Of a stretch of 64,000 nt of DNA, positions 22,801 to 32,999 are shown piece by piece. Each line of letters opens with the position of its first letter. Position 1 is the first letter of the stretch. The stretch is from Sphagnum compactum (Eukaryota > Bryophyta > Sphagnopsida > Sphagnales). Location: NCBI GenBank assembly GCA_965153455.1, contig OZ234494.1:16306001-16370000 (forward strand), written 5' to 3'. The notes under the pieces were generated by a model. The model made no database searches. It had not been told where the DNA came from and saw only the letters and a list, made by a program, of their open reading frames with translations. The position numbers and the translations under genes were made by a program.

Positions 22801-22835
22801 AGACGAAAGGTAGATCATGGAGGACAGATTGTCTT

Positions 22836-24700
22836 CTAATACTGGTAGCATGCCACAAACTTGGCCAGGGCGAGCGTGTTTGTAGTCTGCATGAGTTTAA
22901 CAAGAGTGCTAGTGTGGGTGAGGGGCAAGGTCGAACAAAAGCGTTCCCTAGCGTTCTGTGTATTTGGACAAACAAGAAGCAAATGCTCTTCATCCTCAAC
23001 CTTCCCCAAATCGCAGCTTCGACAAAGCCTTTCTGCGTATGGCACGCCCTTCCACGCACCTAGCACTACTTCAAGCTGCATGTTACCACATCGAAACCGG
23101 GCCAAAGCTTTCCGTAGCTGAATGCAGCTGATGTCACACAAGTAGCTTTCGCTCTCGTACAACATACCCTTGAAGTGCAAGTATCTTTTCTGCACGATGG
23201 TCCCGATCTCGTGGTTGGTAAAGAGATTTTCAATGTAAGCCAGCGGCATATTATCCTTCACCCTTTTTACACTCAATATTGTGTGGGGAAAACCTAGAGG
23301 GGGTGGGGCCCCAGCCTCCTAGTTGATCGGGCCTCTTGTCGAAGATCTAGCACCAACCAGCTGCATTAGTTGTAGCGCGGCCAGTTGAGCCATCTAAACT
23401 CCCACCCATACGTTGTGCGCATTACACCAAAGTACTTGGCTCTCCACCCAGCCTCTCACCCCTGCTAGACGGGTCGGGTGTATGTGCGTTATCTCAGGAG
23501 CCGTTCCTAGCGGTTGAGCAGTCCTCGCCTAGAGCACACGGGTCGTTACAGGCTTAGGCATCGTTTCCAACGACGGTTTAAGCGGAGGCAGAAAACTTGC
23601 CACCTCCTGGGGCTGATTCTTGAGTAACCATTTTTTCACGGATCTAGCCCAACAGTTCTTTCCCGCAGCCAGCATAGCGAGTTGGGCTTCCCATGCCTTG
23701 CCCAAAATGAGGTCTTTAGTGACCGTGCTCACACGGTTATAGTACAACAGCGCTTGTCCCCATGCAAAGTGTTCAAAGGGGAATTTGCCAAATTCTACTA
23801 GCACGATGGACGTGCTAGTTATTTTTCGCACCTCGAGCAAGGACTTGAGGAACCCTCGGTACACTACTTCAATAGCCTCTATTTTCTTGGAGTCCACCCA
23901 AACCTCACAGGCATAACTTGCTGTGGAACGCACCAACGTGTTGAAGAGGTCACAGTGTAACTGGACATCCATAATACGTAGCTCCGCACAACGGCGGTTC
24001 AATGCGAACAGCGAGCGCCTATTGGCAACTATTAGATGTTCCACTGCACTGTCTAGGTTCGGGGTGGTCTCGAGCAAGATCCCCAGGTATTTGAAGGTTT
24101 GCACACGCTCAATAACATCACCTTCAAACACAAACTCTTGCCATGGGTCAGCAGAGTTGAACACCATGACTTTTGTTTTTTTCACGTTCACTGTAAGTCC
24201 ACGTTCAGCACAAAACTGCTGGAGCGCGTTTAACTAGTGCTGTAGTCCCACCTCCGACTCCGACGTCAGAACAAGGTCATCTGCAAAAAGCAATAGCCAT
24301 ACGTGCACATTTGCTAGGGTTGGTGCATCGCATTTTCTGCCGTCCAAGCACCCTTCCAGGGCATCCAAATATAGCCCAAACAATAGGGGGCTGAGAGGGC
24401 AACCTTGCTTCACACCTTGTTGGCACTTGAAGCTGGAGGTGACACCTTCGCTTGGGTGGTTGATGCATACAGTATCCTTGGTATACATCGCCTATAGGCA
24501 TCGCAAGAAGCATCCCTCCACCCCGAAGCTAACCAACACCTCCCACAGCACTTCACACGACACAATATCGAACGCCTTTTTGAAGTCCACAAAGCAACAA
24601 TAAAATGACTTCTTTTTTGCCTTGCTTTGTTCTATCAAAGTTCGCAGTATGAAGAGTTAGTCAGTAGTGCGATAATCTTTCTTTGCGACACAAGAAATCC
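22836..24700 (-). mobile_element. 5'-truncated LINE (non-LTR retrotransposon), ORF2 remnant
   Basis: Minus-strand remnant of a LINE ORF2 holding the C-terminal part of the reverse transcriptase and the tail. In reading order: YRTTD-stop-LFILRTLIEQ (about 24680-24630), FVDFKKAFD (motif A, near 24570), GVKQGCPLSPLLFGLY (near 24405), LLFADDLVL with the FADD catalytic motif (near 24285), VNVKKTKVMVF (24191 on), and the C-terminal RFRCGNMQLEVVLGAWKG with CRSCDLG...EDEEHLLLVC, a zinc-knuckle-like CCHC (23276-22838). All parts share one frame, interrupted by about six stop codons and no frameshift. The endonuclease, ORF1 and 5' end are missing, and no poly(A) tail is evident. It cannot move on its own. 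Confidence 0.9.
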
Positions 24701-24892
24701 CTTCATTTTAGATCATTTGTGAATTTAATGCCTATTACATTTATCCCAAGCCCATTGGCAAAATTCATCAAAACAACACACATTAAAGATCTCCGTAAAG
24801 TCAGGAGAAGACAGCACCAGTACCCTGAGTTTGGTCATACACATGGTGGTATTGAAAGAAAACCTGCAAAAAGGTACATTAGCATTCAACCG

Positions 24893-24944
24893 GGGTGAAA
24901 TTCAGGAAACCATAAAAAGTTTGATTGTTTCCTGAATTTCACCC
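24893..24944. repeat. Perfect 18-bp hairpin
   Basis: Arms at 24893-24910 and 24927-24944 are perfectly complementary (GGGTGAAATTCAGGAAAC and its complement) around a 16-base AT-rich spacer. It lies about 200 bp outside the truncated end of the LINE. Function unknown; possibly a collapsed fold-back element. Confidence 0.8.
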
Positions 24945-25453
24945 TGTCTTTCTTTTTTCCTGAGCGCCTCCACTATTGCTACATAGATTTTCACTGCTTC
25001 TACCTGTACATAATTCCTCTCGAACCTTGTGCATTAAATGTTGAGTTTCAGCATTTCATACTGAGACTTAATAAAATTTCCTTACTTTACAGATACCACT
25101 AAAAGAGGGGTTAGGGGGTGAAAGGAGGGCCAAAGACAGGGTGACCTTGCCGATTTCTCTATTAGTCAAAGGCATTAACCATTTTTGGACCAGCGTTTGT
25201 ATAATTCCAATGCCCCTAAATTGTCATTGCAAAAATAGAGGTTGCCATTTATCCAAACACAAGATATTCACATTAATTTTACTCAATTTGAGACATATCT
25301 GCAGTTTGGATTCTCTCATTTATTTTACATATAATAATTTATACTCTTTAACAGAAGATTAAAACTGCAATTATACCAAAATTGAAATTGAAATTTGAAA
25401 TGTTTTAAGTATATATATATATTTAATGCTTAAATTGGCCTCCACCTATCTAA

Positions 25454-25761
25454 GGCCCACTTTAGATGGGGTCCAGGATTCAAATTCCTAGGAACCAATT
25501 TGAACTCACTTGCAGCAAATTGTATCCTTGAGTTGGACCTTGCCTTGGACCCTAGCTTGCATCTTGGTTCTTCAAATCATGAGCTCTCCTTTTGAGCTGT
25601 TTTTTTTTTTTTGGTTTCAAACCAATTGATTTTCTCTCCAAAATGGCAACATGTACATTTAGTCTCAATTTGCTACTTTTTGATATTGGACCAATTTATG
25701 GCTATTATCCAATAAGATTGCTCTATTTCATTGGACCTTGGACCCTTATCTAAAGAGGCCC
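25454..25761. mobile_element. MITE, PIF/Harbinger-like, second type
   Basis: A 308-bp non-coding element has imperfect inverted ends of about 28 bp: left GGCCCACTTTAGATGGGGTCC-like, right (other strand) GGGCCTCTTTAGATAAGGGTCC-like. TAA flanks both sides (25451-25453 and 25762-25764), a 3-bp duplication typical of PIF/Harbinger. It shares the terminal GGCCCACTTT with the element at 520-898, but the interior differs. Confidence 0.7.
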
Positions 25762-26089
25762 TAAGCAAGGTAGTTTTAGGTGACAATCTCGAAAGTGTTA
25801 GTATGGCTACATGCCTTTCTTAGCCTTAGTAAGATAGTGATTGTATATGCTGAAATTTCACAAACAAACCTAAATTATAGTGTTGGTATTTGCATGTTTT
25901 AAAAGGTTGGCTGGTAGTATGTGAGTGCCTTCACCTACGTCCTTGTCACTCTTTCTTCTTGGATACTTTGATTGGGGTAGCCTAATGGAGCATGTTAGGG
26001 ACTAGCTAGGTCCTAGCAACACTTATGTTGGGATTAGCCATTGTTCACTACATTCTACTAACAAAGGTAGCTTAGGCAAGTTCTTTTGT

Positions 26090-26405
26090 TGGCCTTGCCT
26101 TGGTAGGCAAGGATATATTGTGTTTAGATTCATTATAGAGTACAGTAGCTTAAGGGATTTTGGCCCCTAGGTAGTAGGTCTATTTTTATATGAGGATTTT
26201 TGAAAGATGATATTTTGGCTTGTGTTGAAACTTGAGATTAGTTATAGAGTTATGATATCTTGAAGGATTTTGGTTTCTTTTAAAGGGTCTTTTTGAAGAT
26301 TATATTTTTGCAAGATGAAATATTTGAATTTCCATAATTCTTCTTTTGCCTTAAGGTGCTTTTAAAAGCAAAGGGCAAGGCCACAGTGTGACACACCCCT
26401 TGTTT
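26090..26405 (+). repeat. Dispersed repeat, intact copy with unoccupied target
   Basis: About 315 bp matching 1580-1629 plus 9493-9762 without interruption. It opens with TGGCCTTGCC and a stem-loop (arms 26093-26099 and 26106-26112, loop TTGGTA). An inverted partner GGCAAGGCCA lies at 26374-26383, though homology to the other copy runs about 20 bp further. It contains CATTATAGAG (26131-26140), the unfilled target of the large element. No coding signal. Confidence 0.8.
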
Positions 26406-26654
26406 AAATTACCATTGGTATTTTAATGTATGTAGGATGTTTCAAATTTCTTCTTTATTTAACTTGTTTCATAAAATATACAATGAGTAACTTTTCATTG
26501 GGGGTAGCTTCTAGTTGGAACGAACCAGTACAAAAGAATGTGATTTGTCTAATTCAAAAAGTCATGACACATGTATGAGATAAACTCTTTTTTTTCATCC
26601 ATTACAATGTACAATAGTGAGGTTTATTGTGACATATATTACATTAATTTGACA

Positions 26655-26843
26655 AAATTTGACATTACTAGGTCATGACACATATGGCACACCTATATAA
26701 AATACCTAAGAATTTAAAATTAGCTTCAAAGACTAAGTATGGTTTGGAGTTAAGGCAAATGCCATGTGTGATAATTCTAAATTCCTAGGTATTTTTATAT
26801 AGGTGTTCCAAATGTGCCATTGCTAGTCAACTCATGTCAAAAG
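26655..26843. repeat. Fold-back / MITE-like inverted repeat
   Basis: A left arm at about 26681-26718 and right arm at about 26777-26816 are inverted copies, sharing ACACCTATATAAAA and ATACCTARGAATTTA, with a weaker match continuing outward to about 26655 and 26843. The spacer is about 60 bp. No target duplication could be defined. Confidence 0.65.
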
Positions 26844-27297
26844 TCGCTTCACAAAAATCTCTTCAGATATCTCTTCACAAAAATCAACCATGTGAAGGTG
26901 TTAAATGGGAGGCTGGGCCTCTTGGACTTGGGCCAGGGCTTTTGACATCAAGCATAGGATTTTGACATGAGGCCAGGCTTTTGACATGGGGTTGGAACTC
27001 TAGACATGTGTTATTTTGGTATGTATGTTTAGGTCTCACAAAATTTCAATAACCCAAAGCTAGATATGCATGGACAATTAAACCTAAAATGTGTTAAGCA
27101 AGTGATAAATCATAGTGTGTGAACAACACATGTAATACAAATAAATTTGATGTGAGTCACTTAGCATTTTCCTAGGTGTAGAGGTCACTTTAATTGGGAT
27201 ACTAGATTCTTATTGGACAAACATGGATGGGCCACAATTGAGCTCAAGCATGGCCTTTTTTTTGTTATTCCATAGCCATTGCCCAACAATTTAAAAA

Positions 27298-27994
27298 GAG
27301 AGAGAGAGAGCAGTTTTTTAAAACCTTGCAGAACTTTATTTCTAAACACACCGCTGATTCAAAAAATGTAGAAAAGTATTAAGGAAAAAAAAAAGGGAGG
27401 GGGGGAGAATTTAAAGGCCGTCAAGTTAGCACAGACCAAACCCACATACATTTTCTCAGTTCCAAAGACCAAAGCCCATATTGGATTACATTGCAAGACA
27501 AGACAAGACGACACATCCCCATGCATGCATGCATGCATGCATCCATCCATCATCCCTGCCTTATCCATCACCATCCATTTTGCAGCAACCTGTATTTTTT
27601 CCCTCTGGATAATTGACCTAATTTTGTTTGGCTGGACAACAATGAATGCCTCGTCGCGCTACCCAAACGGCTAAAACCCGAATTGTCGTCACGCCGATTT
27701 GTAGATTACCATCTGTTTTTTGAGCGCGAGCGCGCGAGCGAGCAAAATCTTGTTGGGTTTTTGTTGTTGTTGTTGTTGGGATCTAAGTAAGTCGCTGTAT
27801 ATTTGGCCGGGGAATTGCGCTGCTGGAACGTTGTTGTAAGTGGGCAGGAATTGGCCCCTCGGTGCTCAGAGTTGAAAGACATTGAATTCCAGGAGTTTCA
27901 GAGGTATTCAGAAATTCCAGAAGAGGCTCTGAAGAGGCTAAGAAGAGGCTCTGGAAGGAGTGTTGTTAGGGGTGTGTTGCTGAGGGCCGTCGAA
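27298..27994 (+). promoter_or_regulatory. Promoter and 5' leader of the FTR catalytic subunit gene
   Basis: Contains a GA run (27298-27310), an (ATGC)n tract at 27521-27542 with overlapping CATGCATG words (the RY motif bound by B3 transcription factors), a GCGAGCGCGCGAGC tract near 27723 and TTG repeats near 27763. The sequence upstream of 27995 is open in frame but has no ATG, so it is leader. Regulatory roles are inference. Confidence 0.4.
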
Positions 27995-29684
27995 ATGTCG
28001 AGTTCGGTGGCAGGAATGGGGCTGGTTGCAGTGTCTGGTTCATCTACATCTCCAGCTCCGGCTCCAATTAGTAGCTTAGCCTCATTTTCTTCGCATGGGA
28101 ATCTCCTTTCCTCTACACCCTGTGTCCCAGTTTTAGTCCCGAAGAGGACATGGAAAGTACGAGCCGGTATTGTCCTTTTGGGTTTCTTAACTCTTTTTTT
28201 TTTTTCCCGGATAATCGCTCTGTCCATCACTCGAAAACCAAAAAAAATTGTGCTATCTGGTCAACTGCGTGAGAAGAAGTGAATCGAATGATTCTGTTGC
28301 AGTTATGTGCCAAAAATCTGGATCATCTAGAGAATAGAGAAAAATCTGTGGAGCATCAAGTCTTAGACCTAAGATGCATCGACTTGGCTGCAAGTCTCAT
28401 TGTAACAAGCTTCGGATCCAAAATTGATAGGACTAGGCTTAGAAACCGGTGGTGCCAAGTATCAGAGCCTGAATTGTGGAGTTTCTATTGTGCAGGGGAG
28501 CCATCAGAGAAATCCCTGGAGGTGATGCGGAAGTTTTCTGAGCAATATGCAAGGAGATCAGATACATTCTTTTGTGTTGACAAAGGTGTTACTGCTGTGG
28601 TTGTAAAGGTGAGTTGACTAGTTGACACTCCACTCAATTTTTCTGCTTTTGAAAGCAGTTTTGCCTGTGAAGTTCAGAGTCTTGTATCTTCCAGCTGTGC
28701 TGCAAAGTTGTGTGAAGTGGACCTTTAAACATGACGAAAACTTCACTGGGAGACGTAGTTATTTCTCGCCTGATCTCATCCACGTTCTGAGCAACCCATA
28801 AAGTGTCCTTAGATTCTTCGGTGAAGATTGATCCTCAGGTAATTAATTGTTCACAAAAGGGGAGAAGAGGACAATCTGTTCAATGAAGGGCACAAAGAAG
28901 CATACTGAGTTGTTTGAGACAGGATTTGAAACCATTCGAACTCTGCTGTTCTTCTTGTGCCTTCTTATGCAGCACATCTAAAATAATGTATGCTGGAGTT
29001 CAGGGATTGGCAGAGCACAAGGACACCCTTGGAGCCCCTCTTTGCCCATGCCGGTTAGTACTCTCATCCAACATCTAAGGTTATGGCCATCATGCGCATA
29101 CTGTGGTGGCTCTCAGGAATGATTTATCACAATGAATGAAATGCATTCAAAAGAAAAGCACATGTTGAAACATGCTTATGCCTTTCACAAATGTGATGTG
29201 GTGCAGGCATTATGATGACAAGGTTGCAGAGGTACAGCAGGGATTTTGGAATTGTCCATGTGTCCCCATGCGTGAAAGGTGAGTTTTTGCCTAATTAAAT
29301 CACAGTAATGGGCCTCTTGTAGCATCATTTAAGTTCATCTTGTCAAATAACATAGCAGGTTACACCCAATTTGGAGTATTGAGGCCCATATCAATAATGG
29401 TGGTTTGCAAGCTGGTTTGCAGGAAGGAGTGTCATTGCATGCTTTTTCTCACTCCTGAGAATGATTTTGCTGGTGAAGATCAGGTGACTTAATTTGCATT
29501 CCATGACAGCTTAGGATTCACAAGTGTTTCCTCCAAACTCATGGAGGAGGAAACTATATTGCTATGTTGGATCAAGTTGGGTTGGTTTTTGGGGTCATCC
29601 TGTGCCTAATATTGGAGACTAAAGTCCACGCCTTGTTGGGTGCAGCATATTTCACTAGAGGAGATTCAGGAGTTGACAGCCTGA
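27995..29684 (+). CDS. FTRC: Ferredoxin-thioredoxin reductase catalytic subunit, chloroplast (6 exons)
   Basis: Predicted 168-residue precursor of the catalytic subunit that passes electrons from ferredoxin to thioredoxins in the chloroplast stroma. Exons: 27995-28166, 28496-28608, 29004-29053, 29207-29278, 29423-29483 and 29646-29684 (stop TGA 29682-29684). Residues 1 to about 55 are Ser/Ala/Pro-rich without acidic residues, as in a transit peptide. The mature part begins near EPSEKSLEVMRKFSEQY and keeps all six functional cysteines: C109-P-C111, C128-P-C130 and C139-H-C141. By family numbering, C111 and C141 form the redox disulfide and the other four hold the [4Fe-4S] cluster. GLAEHKDTLGAPLCPC, HYDDK and CMLFLTPENDFAG are near-invariant. 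It acts with a variable subunit not found in this window. The first ATG in frame is used as the start. Confidence 0.96.
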
Positions 29685-30130
29685 GCAGCAGCAGATGTTC
29701 TTGTAGAACTACGCTTTGTTTTTGAATTTCAAACCCCTAACCCAAACCCTCCCTCTGGATATGAATGCTTGATGCAAAATACGGTCTCCTGATACATGTG
29801 AGTAAGGGAATTAGGATGTGTATTTAAAGAGATTCCATCCTGTAAATCAGTGGAGTACAGTGGAAGCTGTTGGAAGCTTGACCTCTGTTCATGTATTCAT
29901 CAGTTCCCACCCCATTTGGGCATTCTCAATTTGTCGAATTTGCATTGGATTTATATAATATCTTCAGTTTGTTATGAGAAGTCAGAACTTCTATTCTAAC
30001 TCTGAGAGTTTGTGCCCACTGTCCGACTTTTTTTTGGAGCCATGGGTTTCATTGATATCTTCTGCATTTTCTAGTACCTGCTAGACTGCAGCTTTTGTTT
30101 TAAATTGGCAGAAGATTCCTCCTCTTAGAG
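29685..30130 (+). other. Downstream flank of the FTR gene
   Basis: Probable 3' UTR and terminator region with short T-rich stretches. No other gene is recognised. Confidence 0.4.
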
Positions 30131-31040
30131 CATCTCCAGTGATGCTATGCTCAGTATGTTGCTGCAAAAATGTTTTTCATGTCCAAGTTTAGTTATTCAC
30201 ATTTTTGCAACCTGAGCCATAAAACTGAAACTGGAACTGCAAATAGGTGGGGGACTACTAGTAGCAAACCTCCTGGACCAATCATTACAAGGGGCCAATC
30301 AGAGACATTGAGCAGCAGTCAGATCGTTGTAGCAGTTTATCTTCCCTTCTCATTCCAGTTGAGGCATTGGAGTTGAGTTGTGATGGTCATCGCGTCATAT
30401 TCTTCTTTGTCTTGTTTGGACCCGTGTCAACAGTTTTGGATCACCCCCACAATCGTATACACACTGGCTGGAGTGAACCAGCAGCCACCAGTGCCCCAGT
30501 TCAGGATGAGGTTGTTCAAGCTGTTTTGGGGATGAACAAACCCAAACACATTCAAGTAAGGCATTTTATTTTTCTCTTCCTCTGCCCAGGGTTTTTTAAG
30601 CCCTCTTCTCTGCCCCAAAGTTTTCCCCCTCCTACCTACCTACCTCCTCCCCTCCTAAATTTAAATTCATTTTCTCTCCCTCAAGTTTAGCTTCTTTCTT
30701 CTCACCTTCATCGCTAGAGCTTCGAGGCAAGCTTAGGAACGTGGAGATGCAAGAAAGCTTGGAGCCTCAACCTGGTGGCAGAAGCTCGAGCTTGAAGGTA
30801 AGCTTCCTCGTTCCTCCTTCCTCCTTTTTGATTTTTTCAAATTTTTTTTGTTGCGAAGAAGACAATGGCAACAATGTCATCATCTTCTTCTTCTCTTTGT
30901 TTGAGAAGAAGAAAACAACAACATTGCCATTGTCCTTTTTTGTCCTTGTTTTGTTGTGAAGAAGATGGCGATAGTTCTTGTTGTCTTCTTGTTCTCAAAC
31001 ACTTGTTCTCACTATTTGAGAAGAAGGATGGTAGCAAATT
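30130..31040 (+). other. Possible unrecognised exons; uncertain
   Basis: Two short protein-like segments end in good donor sites. The first, about 30430-30555, encodes TGWSEPAATSAPVQDEV and VVQAVLGMNKPKHIQ before GTAAGG. The second, 30747-30797, starts with ATG and encodes MQESLEPQPGGRSSSLK before GTAAGC, after a pyrimidine-rich leader. No downstream exon was found; 30840-31040 is GAAGAA/CTTCTT-rich with internal inverted repeats. The start of this block (TTAGAGCATCTCCAGTGATGC) resembles plant MITE ends. I cannot name a gene. Confidence 0.2.
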
Positions 31041-31089
31041 AAAAAAAATTATGTTTCTGTTTTTTGAAATGAGTTTACAACTTTAAGAG

Positions 31090-32300
31090 GGAAAAACATA
31101 AATATGTACATCATAGAAGAAAACTTAAACATGAATTTTTTTTTTTAAATTTATTTCAAAAAACTCTAAGTTCTAACATTAAGTAATAAATTTTACATTA
31201 AACTTTAACCTTTGTATCATCAATATGATTAAGTTTGCATTACATTCATTTTTATATATGTTAAATCATATTGTAAGGTGATTAAAAATTTTGAAAACAT
31301 CAATTTCATGATGTATTGACGGGGAATTAAATATTTTAAATGTTTCATGGTTAATGAATTATCACAAACAACATGAATATTGCATTTAAACAAAAGTGGG
31401 TTAAAAACATTAAATTCTAACAACTATTGAACATATGGAAACAAAAAAAGATTCATAATTACGTTATAAATCTAAATAATGAATAAGTATTAATTCAATA
31501 ACGAATAAGATCAAAAATCAATATAATGAGGAAATTCTAAAGCATAAACTTTAAGCCCTAAAATATATGAACCAAATTCTTAAACTCTAAATCATAAGGC
31601 CTAACCCTAACAATTTTAATGAAATTTTGTCATAAGTCATTTAAAAACTTTAACTATACAAACCTTATCAAAAAATAGTCCTAATGATATATGCCCTACA
31701 CCCAAAAAATTATACAAATTATGTAATACAAAACAAAAAAATTAAAGAGAATATTTTTAAAAATCAGAAATTAAATTTTAAAACTTTTAAACTACAAATA
31801 TCTACTGACCAAATTCTTAACCTTAAATTTTTTTTAAATCAAATAAATTTCGTAAACAAAAAAAAAGAAAAGAAAAGGTAAGTCTCTTACTTTTGTGTGA
31901 TATTTGCAAGCTTGTTTTTTCTGCTCTTTGAAAAAGATACAAAATGAAATTGTATTGCTTCACATACCTTTAAACCCAAAAAGGTTCCCCCAAAATTTAG
32001 CCTAATTTAGGTTAATTATTGTAAATTTGTGAAAAATCTACCAATTAATTTATGTCTCATAAACTTTAAACCTAAACTATAATCCAATAATACATACTTA
32101 TAATATTTACATGAAAAGATATATTGTAATGTACATTTCATAAACAAATTAAATAAACAAAATTTAATAAAGTATGCATTAACTAAACCAAAATGACCGT
32201 AATTATGACAATGTTTCCATTATAAATTGTTGTAATACTTACATATGGAGATGTATGTTCATCATCCATGAACTAAAGTGAATTTTAATAAATTGATAGG
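31090..32300. other. AT-rich intergenic DNA, no gene seen
   Basis: Very AT-rich with repeated TTTAAACTTTAA/CTAAACCC-like words. The small plus-strand frame near 31684-31881 is K/N/I/F-rich and compositional. Confidence 0.5.
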
Positions 32301-32309
32301 TAAGATTTC

Positions 32310-32830
32310 GGGGTGGGTGTGCAGGGTTGGAAAAGTGAGTAGGTAGTTACTTAGGTATTTGACTATATGAAAAATGGGAGGTAAATAAACATAATGGTAG
32401 GTAGGAAGGTGGGTGCATAGGTAAGTAAGTAGGTATATAGGTAGGTAGTTGGGTAAGTAGGCATGTTAGTAAGTAGAAAGAAAATTCAAGGAACAAAGTA
32501 GATAGGGTATTAAGGTAGGTAGGCAAATTAATATGTAAGAAAGAAGTTACACTAGCAAGGTAGCTAGGTAGATAGACAAGTTTGTACGTAAAAAAAAGGT
32601 TTTTTATTAAGGTGGCTAGGTTTGTAGGCTACTTATGTCAATAAGGTGGTTGTGTGTATAGAGTTGCGAGTAGTAAAAGAACTAGGTCAGTAAAATAGGT
32701 AGTTTGTATAGTGGTTAGGTTAGTAAGGAAGTTAAGTTAATAAGCTATGTAGTTAATAGGGTAGTTAAGTTAGTAAAGTAGGTAGTTAGGTAGTAATTAG
32801 GTCAATAGGATAATTAGTTATTAGGATAAC
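32310..32830 (+). repeat. TAGGTAGG-type degenerate microsatellite
   Basis: Imperfect GGTA/AGGT tetranucleotide repeats decaying into GTTAGGTTAGTAA-type words. Complementary in sense to the tract at 9960-10140. Confidence 0.75.
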
Positions 32831-32999
32831 TATATCAATATGAGGGTAATTATTAAAATACCAAGGTTGGTACAATATTATGAAGGGAAAAAGGTGAATA
32901 GGATAGTTATATGTGAAGATAAATCCAAGGAAAAAATAGTCAAGAACAAATTTTTTAAAAATTAAGTAAAATGGTCAACAACAAAAAGAAATGGATTGT

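Noticed and set aside
26090-26383. TGGCCTTGCC...GGCAAGGCCA as the true termini of a MITE
   Set aside because: Homology between the two copies runs about 20 bp beyond the right inverted word, so these words are probably not the element ends.
27803-27994. 64-codon in-frame extension upstream of the FTR subunit start
   Set aside because: It opens with TTG and contains no ATG. The sequence from 27995 already makes a normal transit peptide.
30130-30375. MITE starting AGAGCATCTCCAGTG
   Set aside because: The left end resembles known plant MITE termini, but the right end (CATTGGAG) matches too few bases and no target duplication is visible.
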